A program made the position numbers and the translations under genes. Positions 37,998 to 45,143 of a stretch of DNA of 64,000 nucleotides are shown here, piece by piece (the first letter of the stretch is position 1; each line of letters starts with the position of its first letter). The notes under the pieces are model-generated. The model did no database searches. It was not told the origin of the DNA and was given only the letters and a program-made list of their open reading frames with translations. This stretch comes from Xanthocytophaga flava (lineage in GTDB: Bacteria; Bacteroidota; Bacteroidia; Cytophagales; 172606-1): contig JASJOS010000024.1 of assembly GCA_030068525.1 (NCBI GenBank), forward strand, positions 48,530 to 112,529, in the 5' to 3' direction.

Positions 37998-38034
37998 CCA
38001 ACACCTATACTCATTTCAAAAGCATAGGCGTTGG
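37998..38034. repeat. Hairpin companion of the dispersed repeat
   Basis: CCAACACCTAT pairs with ATAGGCGTTGG with one A-C mismatch. A matching structure (CCAGCGCCTAT with ATAGACGCTGG) occurs at the same relative place behind copy 3 (58056-58092), with the fourth pair covarying. It may also end transcription of the RING/TerD gene, whose stop is at 38070. Confidence 0.65.
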
Positions 38035-38069
38035 ATAAAAACTAAGATCCCAAATTCGGGATTAGCCCA

Positions 38070-40301
38070 TTAATCTACTAACAATTGTGTAACTGCCGCA
38101 GCATTCATAGCCCATTGCTGGGTATATACCTCATCTGCTTCTGGTGTCTCTAAAACCTGCAAGTTTTGTGCATTAGCTTTGATAGACAACAGATTTCCTA
38201 CACTTAACTTGCTATCCAGCTTTTTAAGCATGGATTCTATATTTCGTGTATCCAGACCTTGTACAACCTGTCCTCCAAATGGCATTTCCAGCCAGATAAC
38301 TTCTTTAGCTTCTACATCCAGTACCCCGAATACCATTCCCTTTGCCAGACTGTTGGTTACACGAACCTGATGCTGTACACAGGATGGATCATAGGCTACT
38401 CCGGTTTGTTCAGATATCTTCATTGGAAAGCGAGTGTTCATCCATCCAATCACCAGATTAGGGGTGATAGAGCCATTGCTATACGCATTGCAAGTAAACG
38501 TTACATATTTTGCCTGTGCCTTACGCAGTTCATTTACATTGATTTCGATGTATTCGGCTGTTCCAATCTGGTTTGGAATGCTTCGGATATCTCCACTGTG
38601 CTTACAGCCGGTTGCCACCAGAGAAGAGTAAGAGCAGAATTCCATTCTAGACGCAAACGCAATATGACAACTCAAGTCCATATCCATATGTTGGGCAGGC
38701 AAGCCTGTTCCCCACTGCATAAATAAACGCACGGTGTCTCCTTCAATGGGAAAACGAGTTCCCATTAAAGCCGAAGGCAAATCCTGCACATTGTCACTAC
38801 GGTCACCGATAGATACAGGCATCTTAAACAGGATCGGATCAATGTAAATAGTTTTGCTTTTTGTTTCCTGTGCTGCAAAACGTTTTTCCATGGCAACCAG
38901 ACAAAGATCGGCTACTGCTGACTTCATCTCATCCAGCTGATCATCATTATATAACGGTAACAGTGCATTGGCCGGAATATTTTTGCTAATACCTCCCAGT
39001 GGTTTTACTACCCGGTTAAAGCCTTTCGTGAAATAATTTTCCGCATACATATTCAAGGTAAATACCAGACGGGCAGGTACTTTGTCAATGACTTCCGCAA
39101 AAGCCTCGACAACAGGCTCGCTTCCAAACCATAACATATTGGCAAACAGCGATCGTGCAAACAGACCCGGACGTTGTTTCAACAGTTTTAAGGTATTCTC
39201 CTGATCCATACGCAGACGGAACTGATTGACACGTCCCTGCCATACTTCATACACCTGATTATAAAACAAATCCATCATCTCTTTCAGCTTCTCAAAGCCT
39301 GCACGTTTGCTGTATTCAGCCAGACGTAACGCCCGGATAAACCGTACCCACATTCCGCGTTTTGGGTGCATCATCTCACACATCTTTTCTGCGTCCATTG
39401 GCAGATTGTTCAACCAATGCGCTACCATACCACTAGTCTTACGACTGTATTTCAGCTTTAATGCATCTTTGGCGGTCAGTTTTGCTTTCGCACTATTTCC
39501 CAGCAAGGATGCAATATGCTTGTTATTGCTTTTATGACGCTGGATAATGGTCTTTGGCTCAATAATCTGTAAGAAACCTGTATGCTTATACCACAGATAA
39601 CGCAGGATATCCGTAGGAGAAGTAAACAAGGCCTGTGCTTTTTCAGGTTGGTTTTGTTCAATACATATATCTATCACTGTCATTAGGGTTTCTTTCATTC
39701 CGATAGACACCTCTGGCAATGGCAGTTCTTTCAATAAGATTTTCAGACTATCAATCTGAGTAGCATCCAGTGCTGTTTTGGATGTAAGTAAATCTTTGAA
39801 AAAGTTTTTTAGTTCTTTCTCAGTCCATAGCTCCAGCATTTTTAGCTTACTTCCCTGGCCGTACGATTCAATTTTTCCAAATTGAAACGGCGTTCCACAG
39901 AATGGGCAACCATTGTAGCGTTCCAATGGAAATGTATTAGCTGGAATAATGTGTCCACAAGGCAGTGTAGTACCACGTCCTTCAAAGACATTGACAAAGA
40001 ATGTAATGATATGATCTGTTACAGTCTCACCTGTTGGTGTATCCCATCCTTTTACCAATGGAGTCCAGTTCTTGTTGACACCCATCACTTCCCGAAACTT
40101 ATCCAGTAGATTTGCCTGGAAAGCAGGAGTTGTCTGATTAAGTGCATGCAATAACGGTTCAGATATACCATATCCTAATTTACCTAAATTGGCTACCAGC
40201 ACTGAGGTAGTTCCTCTAAGCGTTTTGTTGATTGTAGTGTTTTCTACATTCGGAATAAAAATGGCCTTTTGACGAAGGCTTACTGTAATAAATGGATTCA
40301 T
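38070..40301 (-). CDS. RING-like and TerD-like domain protein (MXAN_6230/SCO0854-like)
   Basis: 743-aa cytoplasmic protein. A RING-type zinc site lies at about residues 115-135: C115, H117, then C132-x2-C135 in YNGCPFCGTPF. A long alpha-helical, HEAT-like middle region follows (about 150-480). The C-terminal part (about 500-690) resembles TerD: MDMDLSCHIAF, then SGDIRSIPNQIGTAEYIEIN and YVTFTCNAYSNG. I associate this architecture with the MXAN_6230/SCO0854 family that occurs with Ter-type stress systems; its biochemical role is not established to my knowledge. No other ter gene is in the window. The 570 bp directly upstream on the same strand encodes an array of tRNA-like structures, the last of which ends 17 nt before this ATG, suggesting that RNA and protein belong to one system. 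Confidence 0.85.
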   Translation of the reverse strand: MNPFITVSLRQKAIFIPNVENTTINKTLRGTTSVLVANLGKLGYGISEPLLHALNQTTPAFQANLLDKFREVMGVNKNWTPLVKGWDTPTGETVTDHIITFFVNVFEGRGTTLPCGHIIPANTFPLERYNGCPFCGTPFQFGKIESYGQGSKLKMLELWTEKELKNFFKDLLTSKTALDATQIDSLKILLKELPLPEVSIGMKETLMTVIDICIEQNQPEKAQALFTSPTDILRYLWYKHTGFLQIIEPKTIIQRHKSNNKHIASLLGNSAKAKLTAKDALKLKYSRKTSGMVAHWLNNLPMDAEKMCEMMHPKRGMWVRFIRALRLAEYSKRAGFEKLKEMMDLFYNQVYEVWQGRVNQFRLRMDQENTLKLLKQRPGLFARSLFANMLWFGSEPVVEAFAEVIDKVPARLVFTLNMYAENYFTKGFNRVVKPLGGISKNIPANALLPLYNDDQLDEMKSAVADLCLVAMEKRFAAQETKSKTIYIDPILFKMPVSIGDRSDNVQDLPSALMGTRFPIEGDTVRLFMQWGTGLPAQHMDMDLSCHIAFASRMEFCSYSSLVATGCKHSGDIRSIPNQIGTAEYIEINVNELRKAQAKYVTFTCNAYSNGSITPNLVIGWMNTRFPMKISEQTGVAYDPSCVQHQVRVTNSLAKGMVFGVLDVEAKEVIWLEMPFGGQVVQGLDTRNIESMLKKLDSKLSVGNLLSIKANAQNLQVLETPEADEVYTQQWAMNAAAVTQLLVD

Positions 40302-40386
40302 AGTTGTAGTTAATCGTTAAATCAGATAATCGGAGAACTGCTTTTTTGGGAGAAAATAGAAGTAAGTACTCCTTGACCTTAATTTG

Positions 40387-40507
40387 GAAGGCAGGCTGGA
40401 TTCGAACCAGCGACCGCTAGATCCCATAGAGAAGTAAGTCTTGATTGACCCATCAGGTAATTTCAATACTTTTCAATCTAGTGCTCTACCGCTGAGCTAC
40501 TGCCTTC
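40387..40507 (-). tRNA. tRNA-like molecule with a 48-nt insertion in the anticodon arm (Phe-GAA-like)
   Basis: The acceptor stem is 8 bp (GAAGGCAG with CTGCCTTC), the D arm is GCTC-AGCGGTA-GAGC, the anticodon stem is CTAGA with TCTAG, the variable loop is CGGTC, and the T arm is GCTGG-TTCGAAT-CCAGC: all canonical. The anticodon loop begins TTGAAAA, as in a GAA (Phe) loop, but the 3' anticodon-stem strand is displaced by about 48 nt containing one copy of the repeated internal-loop hairpin. The extra G at -1 paired with C73 recalls tRNA-His. There is no encoded CCA. Whether it is spliced, cleaved or acts as a tRNA mimic is unknown. Confidence 0.6.
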
Positions 40508-40596
40508 ATATTGTATACTTTAGTTAAAATCAGGTAATTGTAAAGCTGTTTTTTACCAAAAAAAAGAGAAGTAAGCCTGACTTGACCTTGATTTTG

Positions 40597-40798
40597 CGAA
40601 GCAGGTAGGAATCGAACCTACGACCTACGGCGTGACAGGCTGGAAGTAAACATGTTTTGACCAGAATGGTAATTTTCAGTCATTTTGGGATCGAACCAAA
40701 GAATCTCCGAAGAGATTCTTGCCAGTTGAAGTATGACTAAATTGACCATAGTGATAATGTTAATGTTATACGTCGTTCTACCACTGAACTACTGCTTC
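40597..40798 (-). tRNA. Second split tRNA-like molecule enclosing a nested tRNA-like domain
   Basis: The acceptor stem is GAAGCAG with CTGCTTC (7 bp), the D arm is GTTC-AGTGGTA-GAAC, the variable loop is AGGTC, and the T arm is GTAGG-TTCGATT-CCTAC. The anticodon arm is replaced by an insertion of about 130 nt whose ends pair (GTATAACAT with ATGTTTAC, one bulge). The normal 5-bp anticodon stem is weak (3 of 5 pairs), so a conventional decoding role is doubtful. Confidence 0.55.
40675..40741 (-). ncRNA. Nested tRNA-like domain with UUCG-capped anticodon arm
   Basis: TTTAGTCAT (40741-40733) pairs with ATGACTGAA (40683-40675) as a 9-bp acceptor-like helix. Then follow a reduced D-like arm (CTT-CAACTGGC-AAG), a stem AATCTC-TTCG-GAGATT in place of the anticodon arm, and a canonical T arm TTTGG-TTCGATC-CCAAA directly abutting the acceptor. 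The UUCG tetraloop removes any anticodon. It is enclosed by the insertion of the outer tRNA-like molecule. Confidence 0.6.
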
Positions 40799-40880
40799 AA
40801 AGACAAATGCGGTAATTGAAAGAGTTTTTTCTTAAAAGGAAGTTTAGAAGTAACTTATTCTTGACCTGCATTTGATGTTA

Positions 40881-40918
40881 CAAAGATATCCCTGACGCTA
40901 CGCAGCCTATTTGCGTAG
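40881..40918 (-). promoter_or_regulatory. Candidate promoter and dyad operator for the RNA array
   Basis: On the minus strand TATCTTTG (40888-40881) fits the Bacteroidota -7 consensus TAnnTTTG and would start transcription near 40874, exactly at the first helix of the RNA array. Just upstream is a dyad CTACGCA (40898-40904) and TGCGTAG (40912-40918) with 7-nt spacing, a possible regulator site. No clear -33 TTG was found. Confidence 0.45.
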
Positions 40919-41033
40919 TAAAAAAGATTTCTAAAATATTTTTTCTGATATAGATAAAGTTACTTTTGTTTTGGGTGTAATGTATTGATATATAGATGAT
41001 TATGTATTTTGGTTGCCTCAAGTTTTCTTAAAG

Positions 41034-41684
41034 TTATTTTGCTACCAGCCTTCCTGTACCAGTATACGAGGCCCGTACAATAGGTGGGCGACCTTTGTAG
41101 TTAACATTTCCGATGGAGTTCACAAACGCATTGATCACTTGTTTGGTATATACTTCACAATCTAACACATTCGTAGAGTTTACGTAAGTGCTGTCTGTAA
41201 TGAGACTATAACCTTTAAATGCAACCATATTGGTTAGTCCAAGATTCAGAAAAGGAGTTCTGCCGGAGATTTCATATGTTCCGGTATTAATAGCATTAAG
41301 TCCGAGATAACGGGTTACAATGACATCTTTGAGTTTCAGAGAACCTGCATGAATGGAAAAATTGAGTGTATCTGCTGTAAACGATTCAGCACTTTTTACG
41401 GAGCAGCTGTTACAGGACAATAGGTATAGGTTTCTGACAGCAATGGTAATGGTTCCCATTCCATTAATGGATAAATTCCCGTTGCTTACATTATAATAGG
41501 CATCACTCATGGAGGTAGAGATCACCTTGTTCACAGGGCCGCCTACCAGATTAAAGGTTACAAACCCATTGGATGTAATAGTAGTAAACGACCCCAAAGG
41601 TTTGGGTGGAACTTCCTCTACTTCACAGGATATAAGCCCTGCAAAAACGAGTACTAATAGAAAGAGTTGAATAGCCTTTTTCAT
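41034..41684 (-). CDS. Lipoprotein with head-GIN (DUF2807)-like beta domain
   Basis: 216 aa. The lipoprotein signal has lipobox LISC (MKKAIQLFLLVLVFAGLISC). The rest is a beta-rich domain with repeated short strands (NGNLSINGMGTITIAVRNLY, then KLKDVIVTRYLGL) as in the putative auto-transporter adhesin, head GIN domain. I start at 41684 rather than at the upstream ATG 41720, whose 12 extra residues would precede the signal peptide. Surface or periplasmic role unknown. Stands alone. Confidence 0.7.
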   Translation of the reverse strand: MKKAIQLFLLVLVFAGLISCEVEEVPPKPLGSFTTITSNGFVTFNLVGGPVNKVISTSMSDAYYNVSNGNLSINGMGTITIAVRNLYLLSCNSCSVKSAESFTADTLNFSIHAGSLKLKDVIVTRYLGLNAINTGTYEISGRTPFLNLGLTNMVAFKGYSLITDSTYVNSTNVLDCEVYTKQVINAFVNSIGNVNYKGRPPIVRASYTGTGRLVAK

Positions 41685-41771
41685 CCCTTTTATATACCCG
41701 ACAACTAGTGAGGGTAACAAAAGGGATGAAGTGCTGTCTGTAAGTTTTTTTATTGGTTTTATACATCTTGC

Positions 41772-42824
41772 CTACAGAGGTTTACGGGCATGGATAAGAC
41801 CATAGTCCATTAAGGTAGGAATCTCTTCCTGTACGTTAACAAGACCTGAAGCAGAAAACCATTGACGATATTCTTTACGGCTATAGGCTCTGCCTTTGGT
41901 ACCTAGAAACAGCATAGCTGAATAGTCTGTCACTGACAGTGGCCCATCCAGTGTATCATCCAGAAAGGCATCATGTATCCAGATTTCACCATTGGGACGA
42001 AGTGCATTGGCGAATTTTTGGGCGAGAGACTGACAAATATCCTCAGGCCAGTCATGAAACAGGCTGGCTGCCAGCAGAAAATCTGTTTGTGGCAGAGGAT
42101 CTGTTAACATGTCGGCCGGGAAAAACAGTACTCTGGATTGGATATCAGCTGCATTTTCCTTATCACTGTTACAAAATTCTTCCAGCAACTCTGCTGCTAC
42201 CTTCAATACTGCCGGACGGTCTACTACTGTAGCTGTTGATTGTGGATTTGCGCGCAGCCACTCATAAGTATAGTATCCCGTACCACCTGCTACATCCAAC
42301 AGATGTCCTTGTCGATTGGGCAGATGACTGGCAACAATAGGAGAGAGGTAACGGGCTCTTCCTGCCAGAGCAAGTGTAAACATACGGGCTGCTTCCGGAT
42401 CGTCCATAGGAGAAGGTGCTTCATCATCTTTTACATAGGAAACGCCCTGACTTGTATCCACAGGCCCATCGTTTAGTAAATGCTGAACCATAGTCAATAC
42501 ACCCGGATCATCTTTTTCCAAGCCAGCATACCCTATCAGATTGTGTAGATTGGATTTGGTGAGATAACGTCCCAACTCCGTAAGGCTTAGTTTTTTATCC
42601 TCTGTGTAACAAATCATTCCCATAGCACAGAGTGCGGGGAATAAGACCATTGCCGGGCGATTTTTTATGGCTAATTGCTCCTGTAGTTCGGTAATAGATA
42701 AAGGTCCATGGGAAAGTATCTCGAAAACAGGTAAATGGTGAACAGCTGCTACCAGCAGATGTGAGCTGGCTTTTGCACGTAAATGGCGTGTAATAGGTGC
42801 AATATCTGGGAAAGGAAGCGACAT
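41772..42824 (-). CDS. SAM-dependent O-methyltransferase (acetylserotonin/hydroxyneurosporene type)
   Basis: 350 aa. The N-terminal winged-helix dimerisation domain (about 10-90: HHLPVFEILSHGPLSITELQ) is followed by a Rossmann methyltransferase domain with SAM loop LLDVAGGTGYYTYEWL, acidic VVDRPAVLKVA, and the catalytic-region segment ASLFHDWPEDIC with a His-Asp pair. Family members methylate hydroxyls of small aromatic or carotenoid-like compounds. Substrate unknown; no biosynthetic cluster is evident. Confidence 0.88.
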   Translation of the reverse strand: MSLPFPDIAPITRHLRAKASSHLLVAAVHHLPVFEILSHGPLSITELQEQLAIKNRPAMVLFPALCAMGMICYTEDKKLSLTELGRYLTKSNLHNLIGYAGLEKDDPGVLTMVQHLLNDGPVDTSQGVSYVKDDEAPSPMDDPEAARMFTLALAGRARYLSPIVASHLPNRQGHLLDVAGGTGYYTYEWLRANPQSTATVVDRPAVLKVAAELLEEFCNSDKENAADIQSRVLFFPADMLTDPLPQTDFLLAASLFHDWPEDICQSLAQKFANALRPNGEIWIHDAFLDDTLDGPLSVTDYSAMLFLGTKGRAYSRKEYRQWFSASGLVNVQEEIPTLMDYGLIHARKPL

Positions 42825-43034
42825 ATAAAGAATGGTTGTAGACGATTTTCAACAGAAGTAAAACTCAAATTTCTAATTTCTATTCCGAAAAGAAAATGGA
42901 GTCTCTGATAAAGTAAAACAATACTATGCCCGTCTTCCTATATAAGCCTCCTCTTAAGCAATCAAAAACAAACATTTTTTAACGCAAACTTACACATTTG
43001 AACTTTTTTGGAAGAATGATACTTATCCTTTATA

Positions 43035-43061
43035 AAAAAATCTACCTTTGTTAGATTTTTT
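43035..43061 (+). promoter_or_regulatory. Palindromic operator overlapping the promoter of the TetR gene
   Basis: AAAAAATCTA (43035-43044) and TAGATTTTTT (43052-43061) are perfect complements with a 7-nt spacer, ending at the base before the ATG. The spacer contains TACCTTTG (43043-43050), which fits TAnnTTTG. Such a site fits autorepression by the regulator it precedes and possibly of the downstream efflux operon. Confidence 0.65.
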
Positions 43062-43676
43062 ATGGCATGTAAAAATATGAGCAGTATAGATAGAAAGACC
43101 AGACACAAAGAAGCCTTACGCACAGGCATTCTTCAGGCAGCACGCAATATTGCTTTAAAGGAAGGCTGGCAGGCTGTCACTATTCGCAAGATTGCCGATG
43201 AGGTAGAGTATACACCACCTATAGTATATGAGTTTTTTGAAAACAAAGAGGCTGTTTTCTTTGAGGTAGCCATGGATGGGTTCACCATCTTACGCAGTAT
43301 GCTTGAAGCAGAGGTAATAGAGGATAAACATAAGAAGCTATGTCGATATGCGATTATACACTGGCATTTTGCTGAGCAGAATCCAGAGTTATATAAACTT
43401 ATGTTTGGTATTGAATCGATACCTTCTATTGCGGCAGAACGCCCTCAGGAAGTGCTCAGTATCGGTGAGTTAATTAAAAATGCTATGAAGGCCATTACTC
43501 CAGATCTTGAGGATAAAGAATATAAAGAATTGTTTTTTCAGTGGATGTGTATTGTGCATGGCTTTATTACAATGGCCCTCATTATGAGACACCGCATTGA
43601 AAAAGAACCAGATGCCTGGGAGCCTGAGCTTTACTTAGAAAGAGCTACCCGTCGCTTTATTAAAAGTATACAATGA
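43062..43676 (+). CDS. TetR/AcrR-family regulator
   Basis: 204-aa repressor. The N-terminal HTH is ILQAARNIALKEGWQAVTIR followed by KIADEVEYTPPIVYEFFENK. The C-terminal ligand domain is helical. The next genes form an RND efflux operon starting 30 bp downstream, so it is very likely the local regulator of that pump. An internal ATG at 43077 is an alternative start. Confidence 0.93.
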   Translation: MACKNMSSIDRKTRHKEALRTGILQAARNIALKEGWQAVTIRKIADEVEYTPPIVYEFFENKEAVFFEVAMDGFTILRSMLEAEVIEDKHKKLCRYAIIHWHFAEQNPELYKLMFGIESIPSIAAERPQEVLSIGELIKNAMKAITPDLEDKEYKELFFQWMCIVHGFITMALIMRHRIEKEPDAWEPELYLERATRRFIKSIQ

Positions 43677-43706
43677 TTTTTTTCCTATTCAACTTTACAT
43701 ACTTCT

Positions 43707-45107
43707 ATGAATTCCACTCCTAAAAAGCGTTTCTTTCACGCTGCCGGATGTCAGTTACTAATCCTAGTTGGGTTAGTGACCAGTCAGCCTATGTGGGCGC
43801 AAACGGCAGATTCTGTTGCCTATTTTTCTATAAAAGATTGTATTGAATATGCCAGTAACAAGAACAGTAATATCAGACTGGCTCGTTTTGACGAACGTAT
43901 TGCTTTGGCTCAGGTAAGTGAAGTCAAAGGAGGTGCATTACCTCAGATTAATATCAATGGATCTCTGGAAGATCGACTCAAGATACCAGTTCAATTAATT
44001 CCCAAGGCATTTACTGGTGATACCAGTGGTGGTTTTATTCCAGTACAGTTTGGTACCAAATATACAGCTAGCTTAACTGGAGAGATAACTCAAGCCATTA
44101 TAAATCCTTCTTTATGGATTGGTTTAAAGGCTGCTAAATCGAGTCGTAAATTTTATGAGCAAACAACGCAGAGAGTAAGTGAGCAAACTGCTTATTCAAT
44201 TGCCAATGCTTACTACCAGATTATTGTAGCTCAGAAGAGACTACTGTTACTGGAATCCAATCTGGCAAGTACACAAAAACTTCTGACAAATACGGAGCTT
44301 CAATTGCAGAATGGCGTAGCTAAACGGGTAGATGTAAATCGGTTAAAGGTCAATGCCAATAATCTGCAATCACAGATTAAGCAAGCACAATTGAGCTTGG
44401 AACAGGCGTTTAATAACCTGAAGTTTCAGATGGGAATGTCGCTTGAAAATAGAATTGCTTTGATTGACACTGCTTTGACATTTAAACAGGAAGATGCTAT
44501 CACAGAGGAGTCAGGTGGTAATTTCTTTGAAAATAGGATTGATTATAAGATCCTGGAAACCAATCTGGAGTTACAAGATCTGGATCGAAGAAACCAACGT
44601 TCTGGGTACTATCCAACATTGAGTGCCTATGGAAATTATTCGTATCAGGCACAGCGACAAACCTTTAATTTCTTTGAGGGAGGTCAACCGTGGTTTCAAT
44701 CATCTGCAATTGGCCTACGATTGAATATTCCAATCTTTGATGGATTACAACGTAATGCACGTGTACAGCAAGCCCGGTTAAATGTAGAAAAGGTAAAAGA
44801 AAATATGAACCTGACTAAGCTGACTGTAAGTCGTGAAGTGAATAATGCAGTAACTCAGTACCGCAATACATTACAACGCATTGGATCAGAGCAGCAGAAT
44901 GTACAACTGGCACAGGAGGTTTATGGAGTGACACAATTGGAATTCAGAGAAGGGGTAAGTACTTCCTCAGATGTCGTAAATGCAGAGACATCTCTTCGTG
45001 AGGCACAGAATAATTATATTACTACGCTGCTGGATTTGTACATTGCCCGGTTGGATCTGGAACGTGCCAAAGGTAACATATTACCCTACTTGAATTCCGC
45101 TAAATAA
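43707..45107 (+). CDS. TolC-family outer-membrane channel
   Basis: 466-aa outer-membrane factor with signal peptide (VGLVTSQPMWAQ), no lipobox, and two OEP units with long helices (e.g. LQLQNGVAKRVDVNRLKVNA and VYGVTQLEFREGVSTSSDVV). It is the first pump gene after the TetR regulator, in the order channel, adaptor, pump. Confidence 0.92.
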   Translation: MNSTPKKRFFHAAGCQLLILVGLVTSQPMWAQTADSVAYFSIKDCIEYASNKNSNIRLARFDERIALAQVSEVKGGALPQININGSLEDRLKIPVQLIPKAFTGDTSGGFIPVQFGTKYTASLTGEITQAIINPSLWIGLKAAKSSRKFYEQTTQRVSEQTAYSIANAYYQIIVAQKRLLLLESNLASTQKLLTNTELQLQNGVAKRVDVNRLKVNANNLQSQIKQAQLSLEQAFNNLKFQMGMSLENRIALIDTALTFKQEDAITEESGGNFFENRIDYKILETNLELQDLDRRNQRSGYYPTLSAYGNYSYQAQRQTFNFFEGGQPWFQSSAIGLRLNIPIFDGLQRNARVQQARLNVEKVKENMNLTKLTVSREVNNAVTQYRNTLQRIGSEQQNVQLAQEVYGVTQLEFREGVSTSSDVVNAETSLREAQNNYITTLLDLYIARLDLERAKGNILPYLNSAK

Positions 45108-45143
45108 TAACTGATACTATACTCTTATATATATTATAGAAAC

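Larger units (their letters stand above)
40319..40874 (-). ncRNA. Structured RNA array with tRNA-like domains and six copies of an internal-loop motif
   Basis: Read on the minus strand, six copies of a motif occur, with strand B = GGTCAA N6 YTTACTTC and strand A = ATTAYC/AATTACC. In three (40874-40804, 40595-40526, 40385-40319) B precedes A and both are closed by an outer helix (CAAATGC/GCATTTG; AAAATCA/TGATTTT; AAATTA/TGATTT). In the other three A precedes B by exactly 5 nt. Between GGTCAA and the next block there are always 6 nt. The 9-nt segments following B and preceding A pair in nearly every copy despite different sequences, e.g. TCAAGACTT with AAGTATTGA and GGAGTACTT with AGTTCTCC. Two split tRNA-like molecules and one nested one sit between the motifs. 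All on the strand of the RING/TerD gene, with no terminator in between. Confidence 0.7.

Noticed and set aside
40597..40798. Ordinary intron-containing tRNA
   Set aside because: The anticodon stem is only 3 of 5 pairs and the insertion contains another tRNA-like domain; a decoding tRNA is not supported.
40319..40874. Group I or group II intron in tRNA
   Set aside because: Insertions of about 48 and 130 nt are too short and lack P7/J or domain V features; a repeated hairpin motif explains them better.
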